Made by a program: the position numbers and the translations under genes
In this document: piece by piece, positions 1 to 6,957 of the stretch
Layout of the letters: every line of letters begins with the position of its first letter
Position numbering within the stretch: position 1 is the first letter of the stretch
IMG/VR virus record: IMGVR_UViG_3300050821_004048
Coordinates: 1 to 62,438 of that record
DNA: 62,438 nt
Source of the DNA: a virus
Direction: 5' to 3' (one strand)
Notes under the pieces: model-generated
The model's database searches: none
Told to the model about the DNA's origin: nothing
What the model saw: only the letters and a program-made list of their open reading frames with translations

Positions 1-310
1 CATTGATGCCGTGCTGGCGCACTATACGGGCGCTGTTTCCTGTCGTCTGCCATTCCTTGGCGGTGTCGCAGTCCAGGATCACCAAGCCCGAGCGCTCCGG
101 CATGACCCCTACCGCATTGCCTTCCGCCACCCAATCGGAGATGGCCTCCCAGTCGGCTTCCAAGCCGTCCCAATACCCTGGGGCTGCCGCTGCGGTCATT
201 CCCTTCAAGGGGACGCGGTCGGGTCCCAGCGCCAAGTAGCGCCAGGTGGGGTCCAGGTGTTCTGGACACGGTGGATCACCGCGTGGTATGGTTCCTTCAT
301 TACTGGACAT
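1..310 (-). CDS. Prim-pol type DNA primase/polymerase, N-terminal part (cut by window edge)
   Basis: Only the first 103 residues lie in the window; the gene continues past the left edge. The start is ATG at 310, preceded by AAGGGAATGTACT. Visible hallmarks of the archaeo-eukaryotic primase (prim-pol) N-terminal domain are RVPLKGM (residues 32-38), the W-rich stretch at 47-60, GVMPERSG (68-75) and LVILDCD (76-82), whose Asp80 and Asp82 fit the metal-binding pair of this family. Such proteins prime, and sometimes extend, DNA at phage origins and often carry a C-terminal helicase. Here the helicase part, if any, is outside the window. It would work with the family A polymerase at 12958-14736. 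The domain call is confident; the full domain layout cannot be seen. Confidence 0.8.
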   Translation of the reverse strand, partial: MSSNEGTIPRGDPPCPEHLDPTWRYLALGPDRVPLKGMTAAAAPGYWDGLEADWEAISDWVAEGNAVGVMPERSGLVILDCDTAKEWQTTGNSARIVRQHGIN

Positions 311-347
311 AGTACATTCCCTTGCTGCTGTGTCTGGCAATAATGAG

Positions 348-375
348 GGGCGCGGCCTACCCGGGGCACGCGCCC
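348..375 (-). terminator. GC hairpin between the primase gene and its upstream neighbour
   Basis: A 7-bp GC stem (GGGCGCG/CGCGCCC) lies in the 196-bp gap 311-506. There is no T-run, so it may be a regulatory hairpin rather than a terminator. A TAGAAT element (minus strand, 398-393) could be a -10 box, but I see no matching -35. No gene is visible in this gap. Confidence 0.3.
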
Positions 376-506
376 TTCATGCTTTCCTGATCATTCTAGT
401 CTGACCCTGCCCGCCCGGTGGACGGACAGCATCCCAGGCATGGCGCCCACCGAACGGACAGAGGACGCCAGACTAGCTGCGGTGATCTCGGTTGTCCATG
501 AATCGA

Positions 507-704
507 TCAGATCTCTCTTTTGAGGATCTTACGACAAAGCCAGGTGGCCCAGGCCCAGAACCAGGCACGCGACCGGTGAGAATCTATGTGCACGCTGTAT
601 TCGAATCCTTCTGCGGCACGGTGATCTACCAGGGGCCCATAGGCGAAATACCGGTGCCAACCATTGTTTATGGTCTTTCCCTTGTAGGAGACGGGGAGTT
701 TCAT
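507..704 (-). CDS. Small protein of unknown function, Trp-rich C-terminus
   Basis: A 65-residue protein. The ATG at 704 is chosen because AAAGGGAGG sits six bases upstream; a longer reading to 752 has no better ribosome site. The C-terminal third is unusual: WFWAWATWLC followed by RKILKREI, which could be a short membrane-associated or protein-contact helix with a basic end. No family is recognised. It overlaps the 3' end of the next upstream gene by four bases, so it is probably translated from the same message as the 701-1302 genes. Confidence 0.6.
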   Translation of the reverse strand: MKLPVSYKGKTINNGWHRYFAYGPLVDHRAAEGFEYSVHIDSHRSRAWFWAWATWLCRKILKREI

Positions 705-952
705 CGGGTCCTCCCTTTGCGGCTCGGGTCCTGAACCCATCCGATCTTCCATTCGTCACTGCCGAGTGCGGCCAGATTCCACGGTCCGCTGTCCCCGGAT
801 CGTCCGAATCCTAGAGAGATGATCTCCCGCGTATCGGGGTGGAGGCCGACCCACTTGCAGTCGAACTGCGGGACGACCGTCGGAGAATGGTACGGGGCGT
901 CCTGGAGATAGAAGGTGTTCGGCGAGAAGAAGGCTTCTTCCATCATCATCAT
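701..952 (-). CDS. Small protein of unknown function
   Basis: About 83 residues. The start is uncertain because four ATG codons follow each other (952, 949, 946, 943); the first overlaps the stop of the upstream gene (AATGATG), which suggests coupled translation. The protein is rich in aromatic residues and prolines, with a charged end (DPSRKGRTR). No motif is recognised. Its end overlaps the start of the next gene by four bases. Confidence 0.6.
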   Translation of the reverse strand: MMMMEEAFFSPNTFYLQDAPYHSPTVVPQFDCKWVGLHPDTREIISLGFGRSGDSGPWNLAALGSDEWKIGWVQDPSRKGRTR

Positions 953-1302
953 TTCCCTGCTTTCCTGATTACGACAGTTCCTCGGTATGGATTGCGGTTG
1001 ACCCGCAACCGCCATTTATTGGCAGGAACAATGATAGTCATCCTGCGTTTTACACCCCACTCCCGAATAGCACAGAGAGCGGATTTTCTTTGACACTGCC
1101 AATAGTCTTCTTTGGATATCGATGTAAGGTGCCATACCTCCTTGCGAAGGTGGCACGGGTAGATCCGGCATTCTTTGCGGCTTGGATCCAGCATTCCTTT
1201 GCGCTGCACATCACGTAGGGCGTATTCAGCAGCCTGGAGTGAGTAGTAGATCTCCTTGCCACATGGACAGAGAACGTGATGGATGCCGCGTACTTCCCGC
1301 AT
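949..1302 (-). CDS. Small zinc-ribbon-like protein
   Basis: A 117-residue basic protein starting at ATG 1302 (AGGTGATG upstream). Cysteines occur as LCPCGK (residues 11-16), a Cys-x-x-x-Tyr-x-Cys pattern (RKECRIYPC, about 42-50) and a later pair (about 69-76), followed by WHLTS. This CPCGK...Y.C...WHLTS layout is common in small actinophage proteins that look like a degenerate zinc ribbon reading RNA or DNA. That resemblance comes from memory of such proteins and is not a firm family assignment. The stop codon overlaps the ATG of the next gene. Confidence 0.65.
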   Translation of the reverse strand: MREVRGIHHVLCPCGKEIYYSLQAAEYALRDVQRKGMLDPSRKECRIYPCHLRKEVWHLTSISKEDYWQCQRKSALCAIREWGVKRRMTIIVPANKWRLRVNRNPYRGTVVIRKAGK

Positions 1303-1308
1303 GACACA

Positions 1309-1467
1309 TCACCTGCCACTGTCCTCGTGTGACTTCTTGACCAGGTGCTGACCGAACTCCAGGTGCGCGCCCGTGACGGTGGTCCAGTCCCTGGACTTCC
1401 AGCCATACAGACAGTGGCACCAGGATCCGTTACGAGCCGTCCAGTACAGGAACGGATGGCAGTTCAT
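1309..1467 (-). CDS. Very small protein, His/Cys/Trp-rich
   Basis: 52 residues, from an ATG at 1467 that overlaps the upstream stop (ATGA). The sequence is dense in Trp, His and Cys in its first half (NCHPFLYW...GSWCHCLYGW) and could bind a metal through Cys3, His4, Cys18, His19 and Cys20. The overlaps on both sides and the unbroken frame argue that it is real. Function unknown. Confidence 0.5.
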   Translation of the reverse strand: MNCHPFLYWTARNGSWCHCLYGWKSRDWTTVTGAHLEFGQHLVKKSHEDSGR

Positions 1468-1664
1468 GACAGCTTGTTGATGCGCAACCAGGCACCGAGG
1501 GCGGCATGCAGCTCCTTGACCTGTTGAGTGCTCAACTGGCCGGAGCAACAGTGGCTGTGCAACCACACGGTGGCAGGAGTCACCCGGACGTTAAAGTCGT
1601 CATTCGTGGAATCCACGATGATGTTTTCACCGGAACGAAGACGTTCCATCGGGCTCTTGACCAT
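1464..1664 (-). CDS. Small protein of unknown function
   Basis: 66 residues, starting at ATG 1664, whose A is shared with the upstream TGA stop. There is a central beta-type stretch (NIIVDSTNDDFNVRVTPATV), a Cys-Cys pair (HCCSG), then a helical end with VKELHAALGAWL. It sits in a chain of tightly overlapping genes (507-1906) that look like one operon driven from the promoter at 1942-1970. No function can be assigned. Confidence 0.6.
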   Translation of the reverse strand: MVKSPMERLRSGENIIVDSTNDDFNVRVTPATVWLHSHCCSGQLSTQQVKELHAALGAWLRINKLS

Positions 1665-1906
1665 CAGTAGCCGCCCTTGCGAACACGATTGGCGACATAC
1701 AGCAAGCAGTCGTCCCAGTCGCTACGAGAGATGTCAGACTTCCGGACAAAGTCCAGGTCAGCAGCGATCTTCTCTCGGATCTCCTTTTCGATTGCGTCCC
1801 AGTAGTGGGCCAATGTCTCGGCGATCGTGTTCTGGGACCGTCCGGGGTTGGTTCGGTCGATGTAGACCAGACGGGTGATCTCGACGGGAATGTTTTCCGG
1901 TTCCAT
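1664..1906 (-). CDS. Small protein of unknown function, first gene of its operon
   Basis: 80 residues. ATG 1906 is chosen because the purine-rich leader CAGGAAGGGAAAGAC directly precedes it and a promoter lies just upstream; the longer reading to 2056 would run through that promoter and its hairpin. A charged, mostly helical middle (HYWDAIEKEIREKIAADLDF) is followed by SDWDDCLLYVANRVRKGGY. No family is recognised. Confidence 0.65.
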   Translation of the reverse strand: MEPENIPVEITRLVYIDRTNPGRSQNTIAETLAHYWDAIEKEIREKIAADLDFVRKSDISRSDWDDCLLYVANRVRKGGY

Positions 1907-1941
1907 GTCTTTCCCTTCCTGAGTTTCTCTTCCTGGGGACC

Positions 1942-1970
1942 ACTCTACGCCGAAGCGGGGTGGGTGTCCA
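1942..1970 (-). promoter_or_regulatory. Promoter for the 507-1906 operon
   Basis: -35 TGGACA (1970-1965), 17-bp spacer, -10 TAGAGT (1947-1942), which is the TTGACR/TAGRRT form. The -35 sits inside a hairpin (1955-1976; arms GCGGGGTGG/CCACCCCGC) that also follows the TerD-like gene, so terminator and promoter overlap. Confidence 0.7.
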
Positions 1971-1976
1971 CCCCGC
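1955..1976 (-). terminator. Hairpin after the TerD-like gene, overlapping a promoter
   Basis: Nine-bp GC stem with a four-base loop, 19 bases past the TerD-like stop codon. No clear T-run. It may end transcription of the gene above, or act as an operator, because it contains the -35 box of the next promoter. Confidence 0.5.
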
Positions 1977-1994
1977 TCGGCAATGTCTCCTGGG

Positions 1995-2573
1995 TCAGAC
2001 GTATCGCTTGGCCAGGTCCAGGAGCTGCTGACGGGATCGGGCGTTGCCCAGCTCATTGATGACCGTCACCGACCATCCGGCGCCGTACGACCGCGTGGCC
2101 TTGGCGACGACTGCCGCGTTTCCCTGGGCGTCGATGTCCGGCATGAAGTCGCCGATCTTCACCTGCCCACTGGACAGATCGTACACGTTGAGAGTGATGC
2201 CCTCCACGTTGTCGAACGAGACGCCTTCCTTGTAGGCCGAGACGATGAACACCAGCGTATCGATGCTGGCCGGGATCCGCTCCAGGTCGGCTCGGATGAA
2301 CTCGTCATCGCCGGAGGACTTTCCCGTACGGCTGTCGCCGTCGCTGCGCAGGGTGCCGTCATCGAAGGCGTCCTGGTTGTCGAACCAGCACATTCGCTTG
2401 GCGGAACCTCCGGACAGCGCCACAGCGCACAGGTCCAGGTCGGTTCCGACCATCTTGCGCAAGCGCCCGAAGAGGCCCTTCTGGCCGCCTCCGGAAGTCT
2501 TCCAGGCCGCACCGACACCGAGATGGGTGACGGTTCCGAGGGTCTCAGGCTGGTCCTTGATCATGTTGAGCAT
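1995..2573 (-). CDS. TerD-like stress/tellurite-resistance family protein
   Basis: 192 residues from ATG 2573 (leader AAAAGGAATGAC). The body matches the TerD fold as I know it: GAAWK near the N-terminus, LDLCAVALS, a WFDNQDAFDDGT block, GDSRTGKSSGDDE, FIRADLERIP, LVFIVSAYKEGVSF and a final ATRSYGAGW. The GDDE acidic cluster is the calcium-binding part in cellular TerD proteins. In bacteria TerD is linked to tellurite, phage and colicin resistance. Its role in a phage is unknown; it may interfere with a host Ter system or serve as a stress chaperone. An N-terminal insertion (SGGGQKGLFGRLRKMVG) lengthens the usual GAAW-to-LDLD spacing. Confidence 0.82.
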   Translation of the reverse strand: MLNMIKDQPETLGTVTHLGVGAAWKTSGGGQKGLFGRLRKMVGTDLDLCAVALSGGSAKRMCWFDNQDAFDDGTLRSDGDSRTGKSSGDDEFIRADLERIPASIDTLVFIVSAYKEGVSFDNVEGITLNVYDLSSGQVKIGDFMPDIDAQGNAAVVAKATRSYGAGWSVTVINELGNARSRQQLLDLAKRYV

Positions 2574-2574
2574 G

Positions 2575-2838
2575 TCATTCCTTTTCGTTGTTCTTCTCGA
2601 TGGTGAAAGAGGTTCGCCGGACGTTGTAGACGGACAGATGACGATTGCCGAACTTGTGGGGAACCCCCGCAGGCCACAGGGCGTATGCCACACCGTCCGG
2701 GTAGTGGATCTCTTGGTCCGGGCACGGGTACGGTTCAAGGATTTCCGTGATCCTGTACAGCGTCTGGATTTTCCGCTGCCCGTACCGGACGACAGTGCCG
2801 ACCAGTACAGGAGCGTCTCCGGGTGTGTAGTCGGTCAC
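2575..2838 (-). CDS. Small beta-rich protein of unknown function
   Basis: 87 residues. The GTG at 2838 overlaps the upstream stop codon (GTGA), so translation is probably coupled. The early part reads like a small beta barrel (VLVGTVVRYGQRKIQTLYRI), followed by an aromatic, proline-rich stretch with YALWPAGVPHKFG. The last residues (EKNNEKE) are encoded by the purine-rich leader of the TerD-like gene, so the 3' end may be little constrained. No family is recognised. Confidence 0.6.
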   Translation of the reverse strand: MTDYTPGDAPVLVGTVVRYGQRKIQTLYRITEILEPYPCPDQEIHYPDGVAYALWPAGVPHKFGNRHLSVYNVRRTSFTIEKNNEKE

Positions 2839-3338
2839 AGTAGCGGTCGGGTGACGTGAAGCGAAGATCCGACACGGGAGGCGCCGTAACCGGATCGCAT
2901 AAGGATATCCGCGTACCACGCCAGCATGTTCGCACGTTCCTCTTTGATGTCCTGATCGTTGTCCATGTCATCCGGCGCTACCCATCGGACAGTTACGATT
3001 CCCTGGACGCCGGATTCCGTCACCTTGAACCCACCGTATTGGATCGGACCGAATCGTGTCTTGCGGACAATGGCCCGACCGAGCGGCTTGCCGTCCTCGT
3101 CGTCCCGGTACCTGCCGAGGCATATACTGACCGTGGTGGCAGTGGCCTGGCGCTGCTTCTTGACCAGCTCAGAAGCAGGCGGAGGGTTCTCCTCACACAG
3201 GATGTCTTCCACGATCTGATCAGCCAGATCCTGACCGTCACAGAACAACTCGCGAACTTCGGTGCTGTCGTAGGCGTGACCTCGCACGAACTCGGCCACG
3301 GACTTGCGGACGGTCTCGGTGAGATTCTCGCGGTTCAT
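2835..3338 (-). CDS. Protein of unknown function; shares a C-terminal module with 5123-5659
   Basis: 167 residues from ATG 3338, preceded by the leader AAGGAAGCGAACAGGAAGCG and promoter 3376-3405. The first 60 residues are helical and acidic. From about residue 105 the protein resembles the end of the 5123-5659 product: TESGV, a V-x-V-x-W/Y-V strand, a short acidic stretch, an amphipathic helix with WYADIL, then GY and a final L-H/Y-V-x/S-RP. This suggests a duplicated domain, probably for binding nucleic acid or another protein; no function is known. Confidence 0.65.
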   Translation of the reverse strand: MNRENLTETVRKSVAEFVRGHAYDSTEVRELFCDGQDLADQIVEDILCEENPPPASELVKKQRQATATTVSICLGRYRDDEDGKPLGRAIVRKTRFGPIQYGGFKVTESGVQGIVTVRWVAPDDMDNDQDIKEERANMLAWYADILMRSGYGASRVGSSLHVTRPLL

Positions 3339-3375
3339 GGTAGTTCTCGCTTCCTGTTCGCTTCCTTGTGTCTCT

Positions 3376-3405
3376 AGTATGCCTGACGAACCGGCACGTT
3401 GTCAA
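3376..3405 (-). promoter_or_regulatory. Promoter for 2835-3338
   Basis: -35 TTGACA (3405-3400), 18-bp spacer, -10 CATACT (3381-3376). The TGA inside TTGACA is the stop codon of the 3402-3605 gene, so gene end and promoter are fused. Confidence 0.65.
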
Positions 3406-3605
3406 CAGGTAGTGGGATCCACCTGTTCCCGCAGGAGTTCCAGCTCTCGCAAGACCTTCTTCAGATCATCGGTGATCAGTGGGTAGAAGGCGTACGGCCA
3501 CGAATCGGACTTGAACTCGTTCCCGTAGGCGATCTCTGGACCCAGATTGACCATGTCGGGGAACTTGGCCAAGTAAGTGCGAATACGCTGCTCTGCTTCA
3601 CTCAT
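3402..3605 (-). CDS. Small acidic helical protein
   Basis: 67 residues from ATG 3605, which overlaps the end of the upstream gene (ATGAGTGA). The first half has helix-like EAEQRIRTYLAKF and the last third is a leucine-rich amphipathic helix (DLKKVLRELELLREQV) that may dimerise. The stop codon lies within the -35 box of the next promoter. Function unknown. Confidence 0.6.
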   Translation of the reverse strand: MSEAEQRIRTYLAKFPDMVNLGPEIAYGNEFKSDSWPYAFYPLITDDLKKVLRELELLREQVDPTTC

Positions 3606-3951
3606 TGTCTCTGAATTCATTCATGTCCGCGAAGAACTCCGGATCGATCTTTTCGGCCTGCTCATCAGTCAGAGCAGCCTCGAACAATTGTTGAGTCTTC
3701 TGCATTTTCCAGGCATACCAATGGCACCAGTTGCCGAAAGACAACCAGGCGTCTCCCAGAGTCTTGTCTTCCGGTCCGATCTTGAAGGTCCACCCCCAGG
3801 GGTTGATCAGGCAGAACGGCAGGTTCTTGTACTCTCCCCACCAGCAAGGGTCCTGATCGATCAGCCATTCGAGGAAAAGGCCGATTCGACGGCTCTCGTA
3901 GGCGTGGAGACAGAATCCGTCTTTTCCGTAGGAGATGTTCCAGTGCTTCAC
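3598..3951 (-). CDS. Trp-rich small protein of unknown function
   Basis: 117 residues from a GTG at 3951 that overlaps the upstream stop (GTGA). Strikingly rich in tryptophan and other aromatics: HWNISYGKDGFCLHAYES near the start, LEWLIDQDPCWWGEY, LINPWGWTFKIGPEDKTLG, and GNWCHWYAWK. A helical acidic tail follows. Such Trp-rich phage proteins are known but not functionally assigned. Confidence 0.65.
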   Translation of the reverse strand: MKHWNISYGKDGFCLHAYESRRIGLFLEWLIDQDPCWWGEYKNLPFCLINPWGWTFKIGPEDKTLGDAWLSFGNWCHWYAWKMQKTQQLFEAALTDEQAEKIDPEFFADMNEFRDNE

Positions 3952-4238
3952 CGTTCCTCATTCCTTTTGACGTGCATGTATAGGGGAATGGTATTTATGG
4001 TGAGCCATCCAAGTACTTCGTAAAAAGAATCCAACTCGTACGATTGGACGGTGACCTTGGTCGGCTCCCAGGTGATGTACTCGTCCACCTCTTCTGGCGG
4101 GATGCCCCAGGACTTTATCAGATAGGAGACGAACAGGCTCACTTCATCACGAGGAAAAGCAAGCTCGGGATCCTGCTGCTCTTGAGTCTTGAGGTCATCG
4201 AAGGACACACGAAGCGTCCAGCGGAGGCGTTCGGTCAT
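3948..4238 (-). CDS. Small protein of unknown function
   Basis: 96 residues from ATG 4238 with the leader GACGGAAGGATCAAGAA. Mixed alpha/beta: RWTLRVSFDDL at the start, a helical EVSLFVSYLIKSWGIPPEEV middle and a hydrophobic FYEVLGWLTINTIPLYM near the end before a charged tail. It starts the 3402-4238 set of overlapping genes. No motif is recognised. Confidence 0.6.
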   Translation of the reverse strand: MTERLRWTLRVSFDDLKTQEQQDPELAFPRDEVSLFVSYLIKSWGIPPEEVDEYITWEPTKVTVQSYELDSFYEVLGWLTINTIPLYMHVKRNEER

Positions 4239-4278
4239 TTCTTGATCCTTCCGTCATTACTCGCGTAATGCCTACTGA

Positions 4279-4297
4279 TTTCGAAGAGCCTTCGAAA
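4279..4297 (-). terminator. Hairpin after the 4305-4796 gene
   Basis: Eight-bp stem TTTCGAAG/CTTCGAAA. Reading leftward, the stop codon is followed by a T-rich run and then this hairpin, so the T-run is on the wrong side for a classical terminator. It may be a processing site. Confidence 0.4.
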
Positions 4298-4304
4298 ATA
4301 AAAC

Positions 4305-4796
4305 TCAGATCGCCATCTCCTTCATCAGCTCCCACAGCGCTTTGGCGATGTTTTCGGCGTTCGAGGCGGTGAACTGACGGCGCATCTCGAACTTGTTCCC
4401 GTTCGGGTCCTGCACCAGAAGCGACGTACAGGCGTGACCGGCCCGTCCAACAGTGATGATGTACTTGTCGGGAGTCGTCATGTGACCCATCTTGTTCCAG
4501 TCGGACATGCCGACCGTCTCCACCACATCCTGAATGAAACGGGTCTTCTTGTTGGCCTTGCGGATCTTCTTCGGCTTGTTCTCGACCACCAACGGCTGGT
4601 TCTTGGAGCAGTAGCCAGACGAAGCAGTGCCACCACCGAGCATTGAGATCTGGTGCTTGACCGCTGTCTCACTGTCGTATGTGCCCACATAGCTGCTTCC
4701 CTGAAGCTTGCACGGGCAGTTGATGTGCAGGTAGTACTTCATGAACCGGTTGTCGCCAAAGCCGACGATACGCTTTGCAAGGCGAATGGTGTTCAC
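4305..4796 (-). CDS. Protein of unknown function with a possible Cys metal site
   Basis: 163 residues when started at the GTG at 4796, which has AAGGAG six bases upstream; ATG 4811 (168 residues) is the alternative. Early residues carry HINCPCKL and, about 40 residues later, SGYCSKN, a possible metal site. The middle is strongly basic (NKPKKIRKANKKTRF), which suggests contact with nucleic acid. The second half resembles a compact alpha/beta fold ending in an amphipathic helix (NAENIAKALWELMKEM). No family is recognised. Promoter 4839-4867 lies directly upstream. Confidence 0.65.
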   Translation of the reverse strand: MNTIRLAKRIVGFGDNRFMKYYLHINCPCKLQGSSYVGTYDSETAVKHQISMLGGGTASSGYCSKNQPLVVENKPKKIRKANKKTRFIQDVVETVGMSDWNKMGHMTTPDKYIITVGRAGHACTSLLVQDPNGNKFEMRRQFTASNAENIAKALWELMKEMAI

Positions 4797-4838
4797 GATG
4801 TTCTCCTTCATTCCTGTTCCTGTCCTGCTGTTGAGACA

Positions 4839-4867
4839 ACTCTAGCAGGTGTTGGTTCAATTGTCCA
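4839..4867 (-). promoter_or_regulatory. Promoter for 4305-4796
   Basis: -35 TGGACA (4867-4862), 17-bp spacer, extended -10 TGC-TAGAGT (4844-4839). One of the best matches to the recurring motif in this window. Confidence 0.75.
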
Positions 4868-4870
4868 CAC

Positions 4871-5068
4871 CTATTGACCAGGGCACTTCTCTGGGGGATG
4901 CCCTTGCCGCATGCTCTTCGCTCGTTCCCATGCGTGCTGAGGACAGTCCGGATCGGCCTTGGCCACCTCGATCAGGCCGCACGGCTCCTTAGGACAAGGG
5001 CAGACCTCTTCGAGTGGATGCCCATACCAAGAACGTCCGATATGCCAGTTTATGCGATTGTCTTCCAT
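4871..5068 (-). CDS. Small Cys/His-rich (zinc-type) protein
   Basis: 65 residues from ATG 5068 (GGAGGAGAAG upstream). The cysteine order is C-P-C-x4-C, then D-C-P-Q-H and a final K-C-P-G. Similar short actinophage proteins have a CxC...C...CPxH...RxGHP...CP layout, so it is probably a structured zinc-binding miniprotein. Its role is unknown. The 3' end lies within four bases of the promoter for the next gene. Confidence 0.65.
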   Translation of the reverse strand: MEDNRINWHIGRSWYGHPLEEVCPCPKEPCGLIEVAKADPDCPQHAWERAKSMRQGHPPEKCPGQ

Positions 5069-5093
5069 GAACTTCTCCTCCGAGGAATGCCGA

Positions 5094-5119
5094 AGCGGCG
5101 GTGCCTAAGCACCGCCGCT
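5094..5119 (-). terminator. Hairpin terminator after 5123-5659
   Basis: Perfect 11-bp stem AGCGGCGGTGC/GCACCGCCGCT with a four-base loop, three bases past the TAA stop. No T-run. Confidence 0.6.
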
Positions 5120-5122
5120 CAG

Positions 5123-5659
5123 TTACTGCACAGGCGGACGGCTCACATACAGAGTGCCGCCGTTGTTGATCACATCATACCCAAGGCTTGTCAGGTAGGT
5201 GGTGTAGTCCTTCAACAGGACCTTCCCGACCTTCCAGGTCGTCTCTTCCGGCTCGTCGGCAGCCGGAACGTACGAGACGAACACACGATTGGTGACACCG
5301 CTTTCCGAAGCCCGGTATCCACTGCGCTCCACGTTACCGTACAGAGGAACCGCAGGACGGTACTTGTCAAACCGAGTATCATCCGTCCCCCGGAAACTAC
5401 CTAGAGCACGACTCACGACAACAGCAGTAGCCAGGCTCTTCTTAGGACGCTTGGGAAGCGGCCCCGATCCCAGTGGACGGGCAATCCAGGACAACTGCTT
5501 GAACTTGTTTCGTCCAGTGAAATCCAATTGGATGAAACCCCGGTCCCGCAGAGCACAGACCGTGGCGAGACTGACGCCATTACCGTCCTCCACAGATCCA
5601 TCAGAGTGGATCATATCGTAAGCGACTCGCATTTTCGGTGTGAGGTTGAGCGGATCCAC
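5123..5659 (-). CDS. Protein of unknown function, possible winged-helix N-terminus
   Basis: 178 residues from a GTG at 5659 with the long purine leader ACAGGAAGAGAAAAGGAAGG. Residues 10-50 (VAYDMIHSDGSVEDG, VSLATVCALRDRGFIQLD) look like a small winged helix in which a conserved helix precedes a beta wing; this is inferred from pattern only. The C-terminal 60 residues resemble the end of the 2835-3338 product (SESGV...VSYVP...YTTYLTSLGY...LYVSRP). It may be a DNA-binding regulator, but there is no proof. Confidence 0.65.
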   Translation of the reverse strand: MDPLNLTPKMRVAYDMIHSDGSVEDGNGVSLATVCALRDRGFIQLDFTGRNKFKQLSWIARPLGSGPLPKRPKKSLATAVVVSRALGSFRGTDDTRFDKYRPAVPLYGNVERSGYRASESGVTNRVFVSYVPAADEPEETTWKVGKVLLKDYTTYLTSLGYDVINNGGTLYVSRPPVQ

Positions 5660-5721
5660 AGAACTCCCTTCCTTTTCTCTTCCTGTCTTCTACTGTACAG
5701 GATATTTGGGAACAACACAAA

Positions 5722-5749
5722 GGCCAGCGGCGACACAGCGCCGCTGGCC
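5722..5749 (-). terminator. Hairpin terminator after the ParB-like gene
   Basis: An 11-bp GC stem (GGCCAGCGGCG/CGCCGCTGGCC), six bases past the stop codon, with no strong T-run. It separates the ParB-like gene from the 5123-5659 promoter. Confidence 0.6.
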
Positions 5750-5755
5750 CATGCA

Positions 5756-6574
5756 TCAGCGCGGGTCCGGAATAGCTTCCTCCACACCGTGGATCAGGCG
5801 CTCCAGGGGACGATCCTCACGGTAGGCGTTCCAGGCGCGGATGATGTACGCCAAGGATCGGGCGCTGGTCACCTTGGCCTTGGTGTCGCGGTCGTTGGAC
5901 GCACGCTTGCGCAGCGTGTGGACCGGGTGTCCGGTCGACAGCTCTGCACCGTCGGCGAGGCGCTGGAAGAACCACGGGGCCTTCTCGGGGTCGATCTGGG
6001 ACAGCAGGTGATGCGCCACAGCGAGGGGGGTCGGCGAGATGGCCCGGTAGTCCACGAAAATCCGCTTGGCGATTTCCACAGATCGACGGATGCTCGGGTT
6101 CTCCTCCAGAAGGACGTCCTTCTCGGACATCGTGGGAGACGGGTTGGACGCCCAACGGCGGTCACCACGGTTCCAGCGCCAGATCTGGCCGAGCGTAGAA
6201 GACAGAAGCGCTGCGTGGGTCTCGTTCTCCAGACGGTAGCGGTCGCCGTCGGTGCGCTTGCGACCTCCGTCCATGGACCGCTGGGTCTCGTTCGGCAGAC
6301 CAGTGACGAGGAACGTCCAGATCCCCACACCGGCCAACGGGATGGCCATCAGGCGATGCTGGCCGTCCAAGATGGTGCCGTCCACGGCGATCTTGATGGC
6401 CTCACCATTGAGAACCCAGGAGTCCGAACGCATGTCGCGGGCGAGGTTCTCGACGTAGCGTCCCTGGATGGTTCGGTTGTGGTTGTTCTTGTTGAGCAAG
6501 TCCAGAGCCATCTGCGGTGTGATGAAGACCTTCACGGCCTCGGGCTCGGGAGTGATGTACACGATGTCGGTCAT
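5756..6574 (-). CDS. ParB/Srx-like nuclease-domain protein
   Basis: 272 residues from ATG 6574 (leader GAGGAAGCGAACAGAGAAGG). The N-terminal 100 residues match ParB-like domains found alone in actinophages: ITPQMALDLLNKNN, NRTIQGRYVENLARDM, WVLNGEAIKI and the signature DGTILDGQHRLMAI, where the DGQHR block forms the nucleotide-binding or catalytic loop. A helical C-terminal part follows. In chromosomal ParB this fold is a CTP switch; in phages stand-alone versions are proposed nucleases or regulators. A second ParB-like domain is fused to the portal protein (48276-50990), so the phage carries two. No CTPase claim can be made from sequence alone. Confidence 0.85.
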   Translation of the reverse strand: MTDIVYITPEPEAVKVFITPQMALDLLNKNNHNRTIQGRYVENLARDMRSDSWVLNGEAIKIAVDGTILDGQHRLMAIPLAGVGIWTFLVTGLPNETQRSMDGGRKRTDGDRYRLENETHAALLSSTLGQIWRWNRGDRRWASNPSPTMSEKDVLLEENPSIRRSVEIAKRIFVDYRAISPTPLAVAHHLLSQIDPEKAPWFFQRLADGAELSTGHPVHTLRKRASNDRDTKAKVTSARSLAYIIRAWNAYREDRPLERLIHGVEEAIPDPR

Positions 6575-6676
6575 ATTCCTTGATCCTTCTCTGTTCGCTT
6601 CCTCAGCCTGGGTTCAGGCAAGGTTTGGTTCCTACTGTACTGAGCTGCCTCACCCAAAAAGCGTGGCGACAAGAGG

Positions 6677-6868
6677 TCAGTGACCGGTGCCGTTGCTGTC
6701 CAACGCGTCCAGGATCTGAGCATCCGTCATGCTGTGGTTGGACTCCAGCTCAGCGTTGCGCTTCTGGGTGGCGGTCTTCTCTTTCTTGACCGTCTTGTCG
6801 GTCCGGTCCCGGGTCAGGGGCGGGTTGTCGCCACTGGAGCTACCACTGTTCCTACTGAAGATTCCCAT
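6677..6868 (-). CDS. Small charged protein, probably disordered
   Basis: 63 residues from ATG 6868, directly after the leader GAAACAGGAAGAAGGAACG. It begins MGIFSRN and is low in hydrophobics, with a Lys/Thr/Asp-rich middle (DRTDKTVKKEKTATQK) and an acidic helical end (MTDAQILDALDSN). The start resembles the 21244-21453 product (MGFFSSK), which has the same size class and leader; they may be distant paralogues. Function unknown. Confidence 0.6.
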   Translation of the reverse strand: MGIFSRNSGSSSGDNPPLTRDRTDKTVKKEKTATQKRNAELESNHSMTDAQILDALDSNGTGH

Positions 6869-6916
6869 CGTTCCTTCTTCCTGTTTCAAGCTGACTGTGT
6901 GTCGGCCAGTGAGTTC

Positions 6917-6946
6917 ACACTAGCACGAGATGATCTGTGTTGTCCA
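6917..6946 (-). promoter_or_regulatory. Promoter for 6677-6868
   Basis: -35 TGGACA (6946-6941), 18-bp spacer, extended -10 TGC-TAGTGT (6922-6917). It lies between the 6958-7329 stop and the leader of the next gene. Confidence 0.7.
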
Positions 6947-6957
6947 CACCTACTTGG

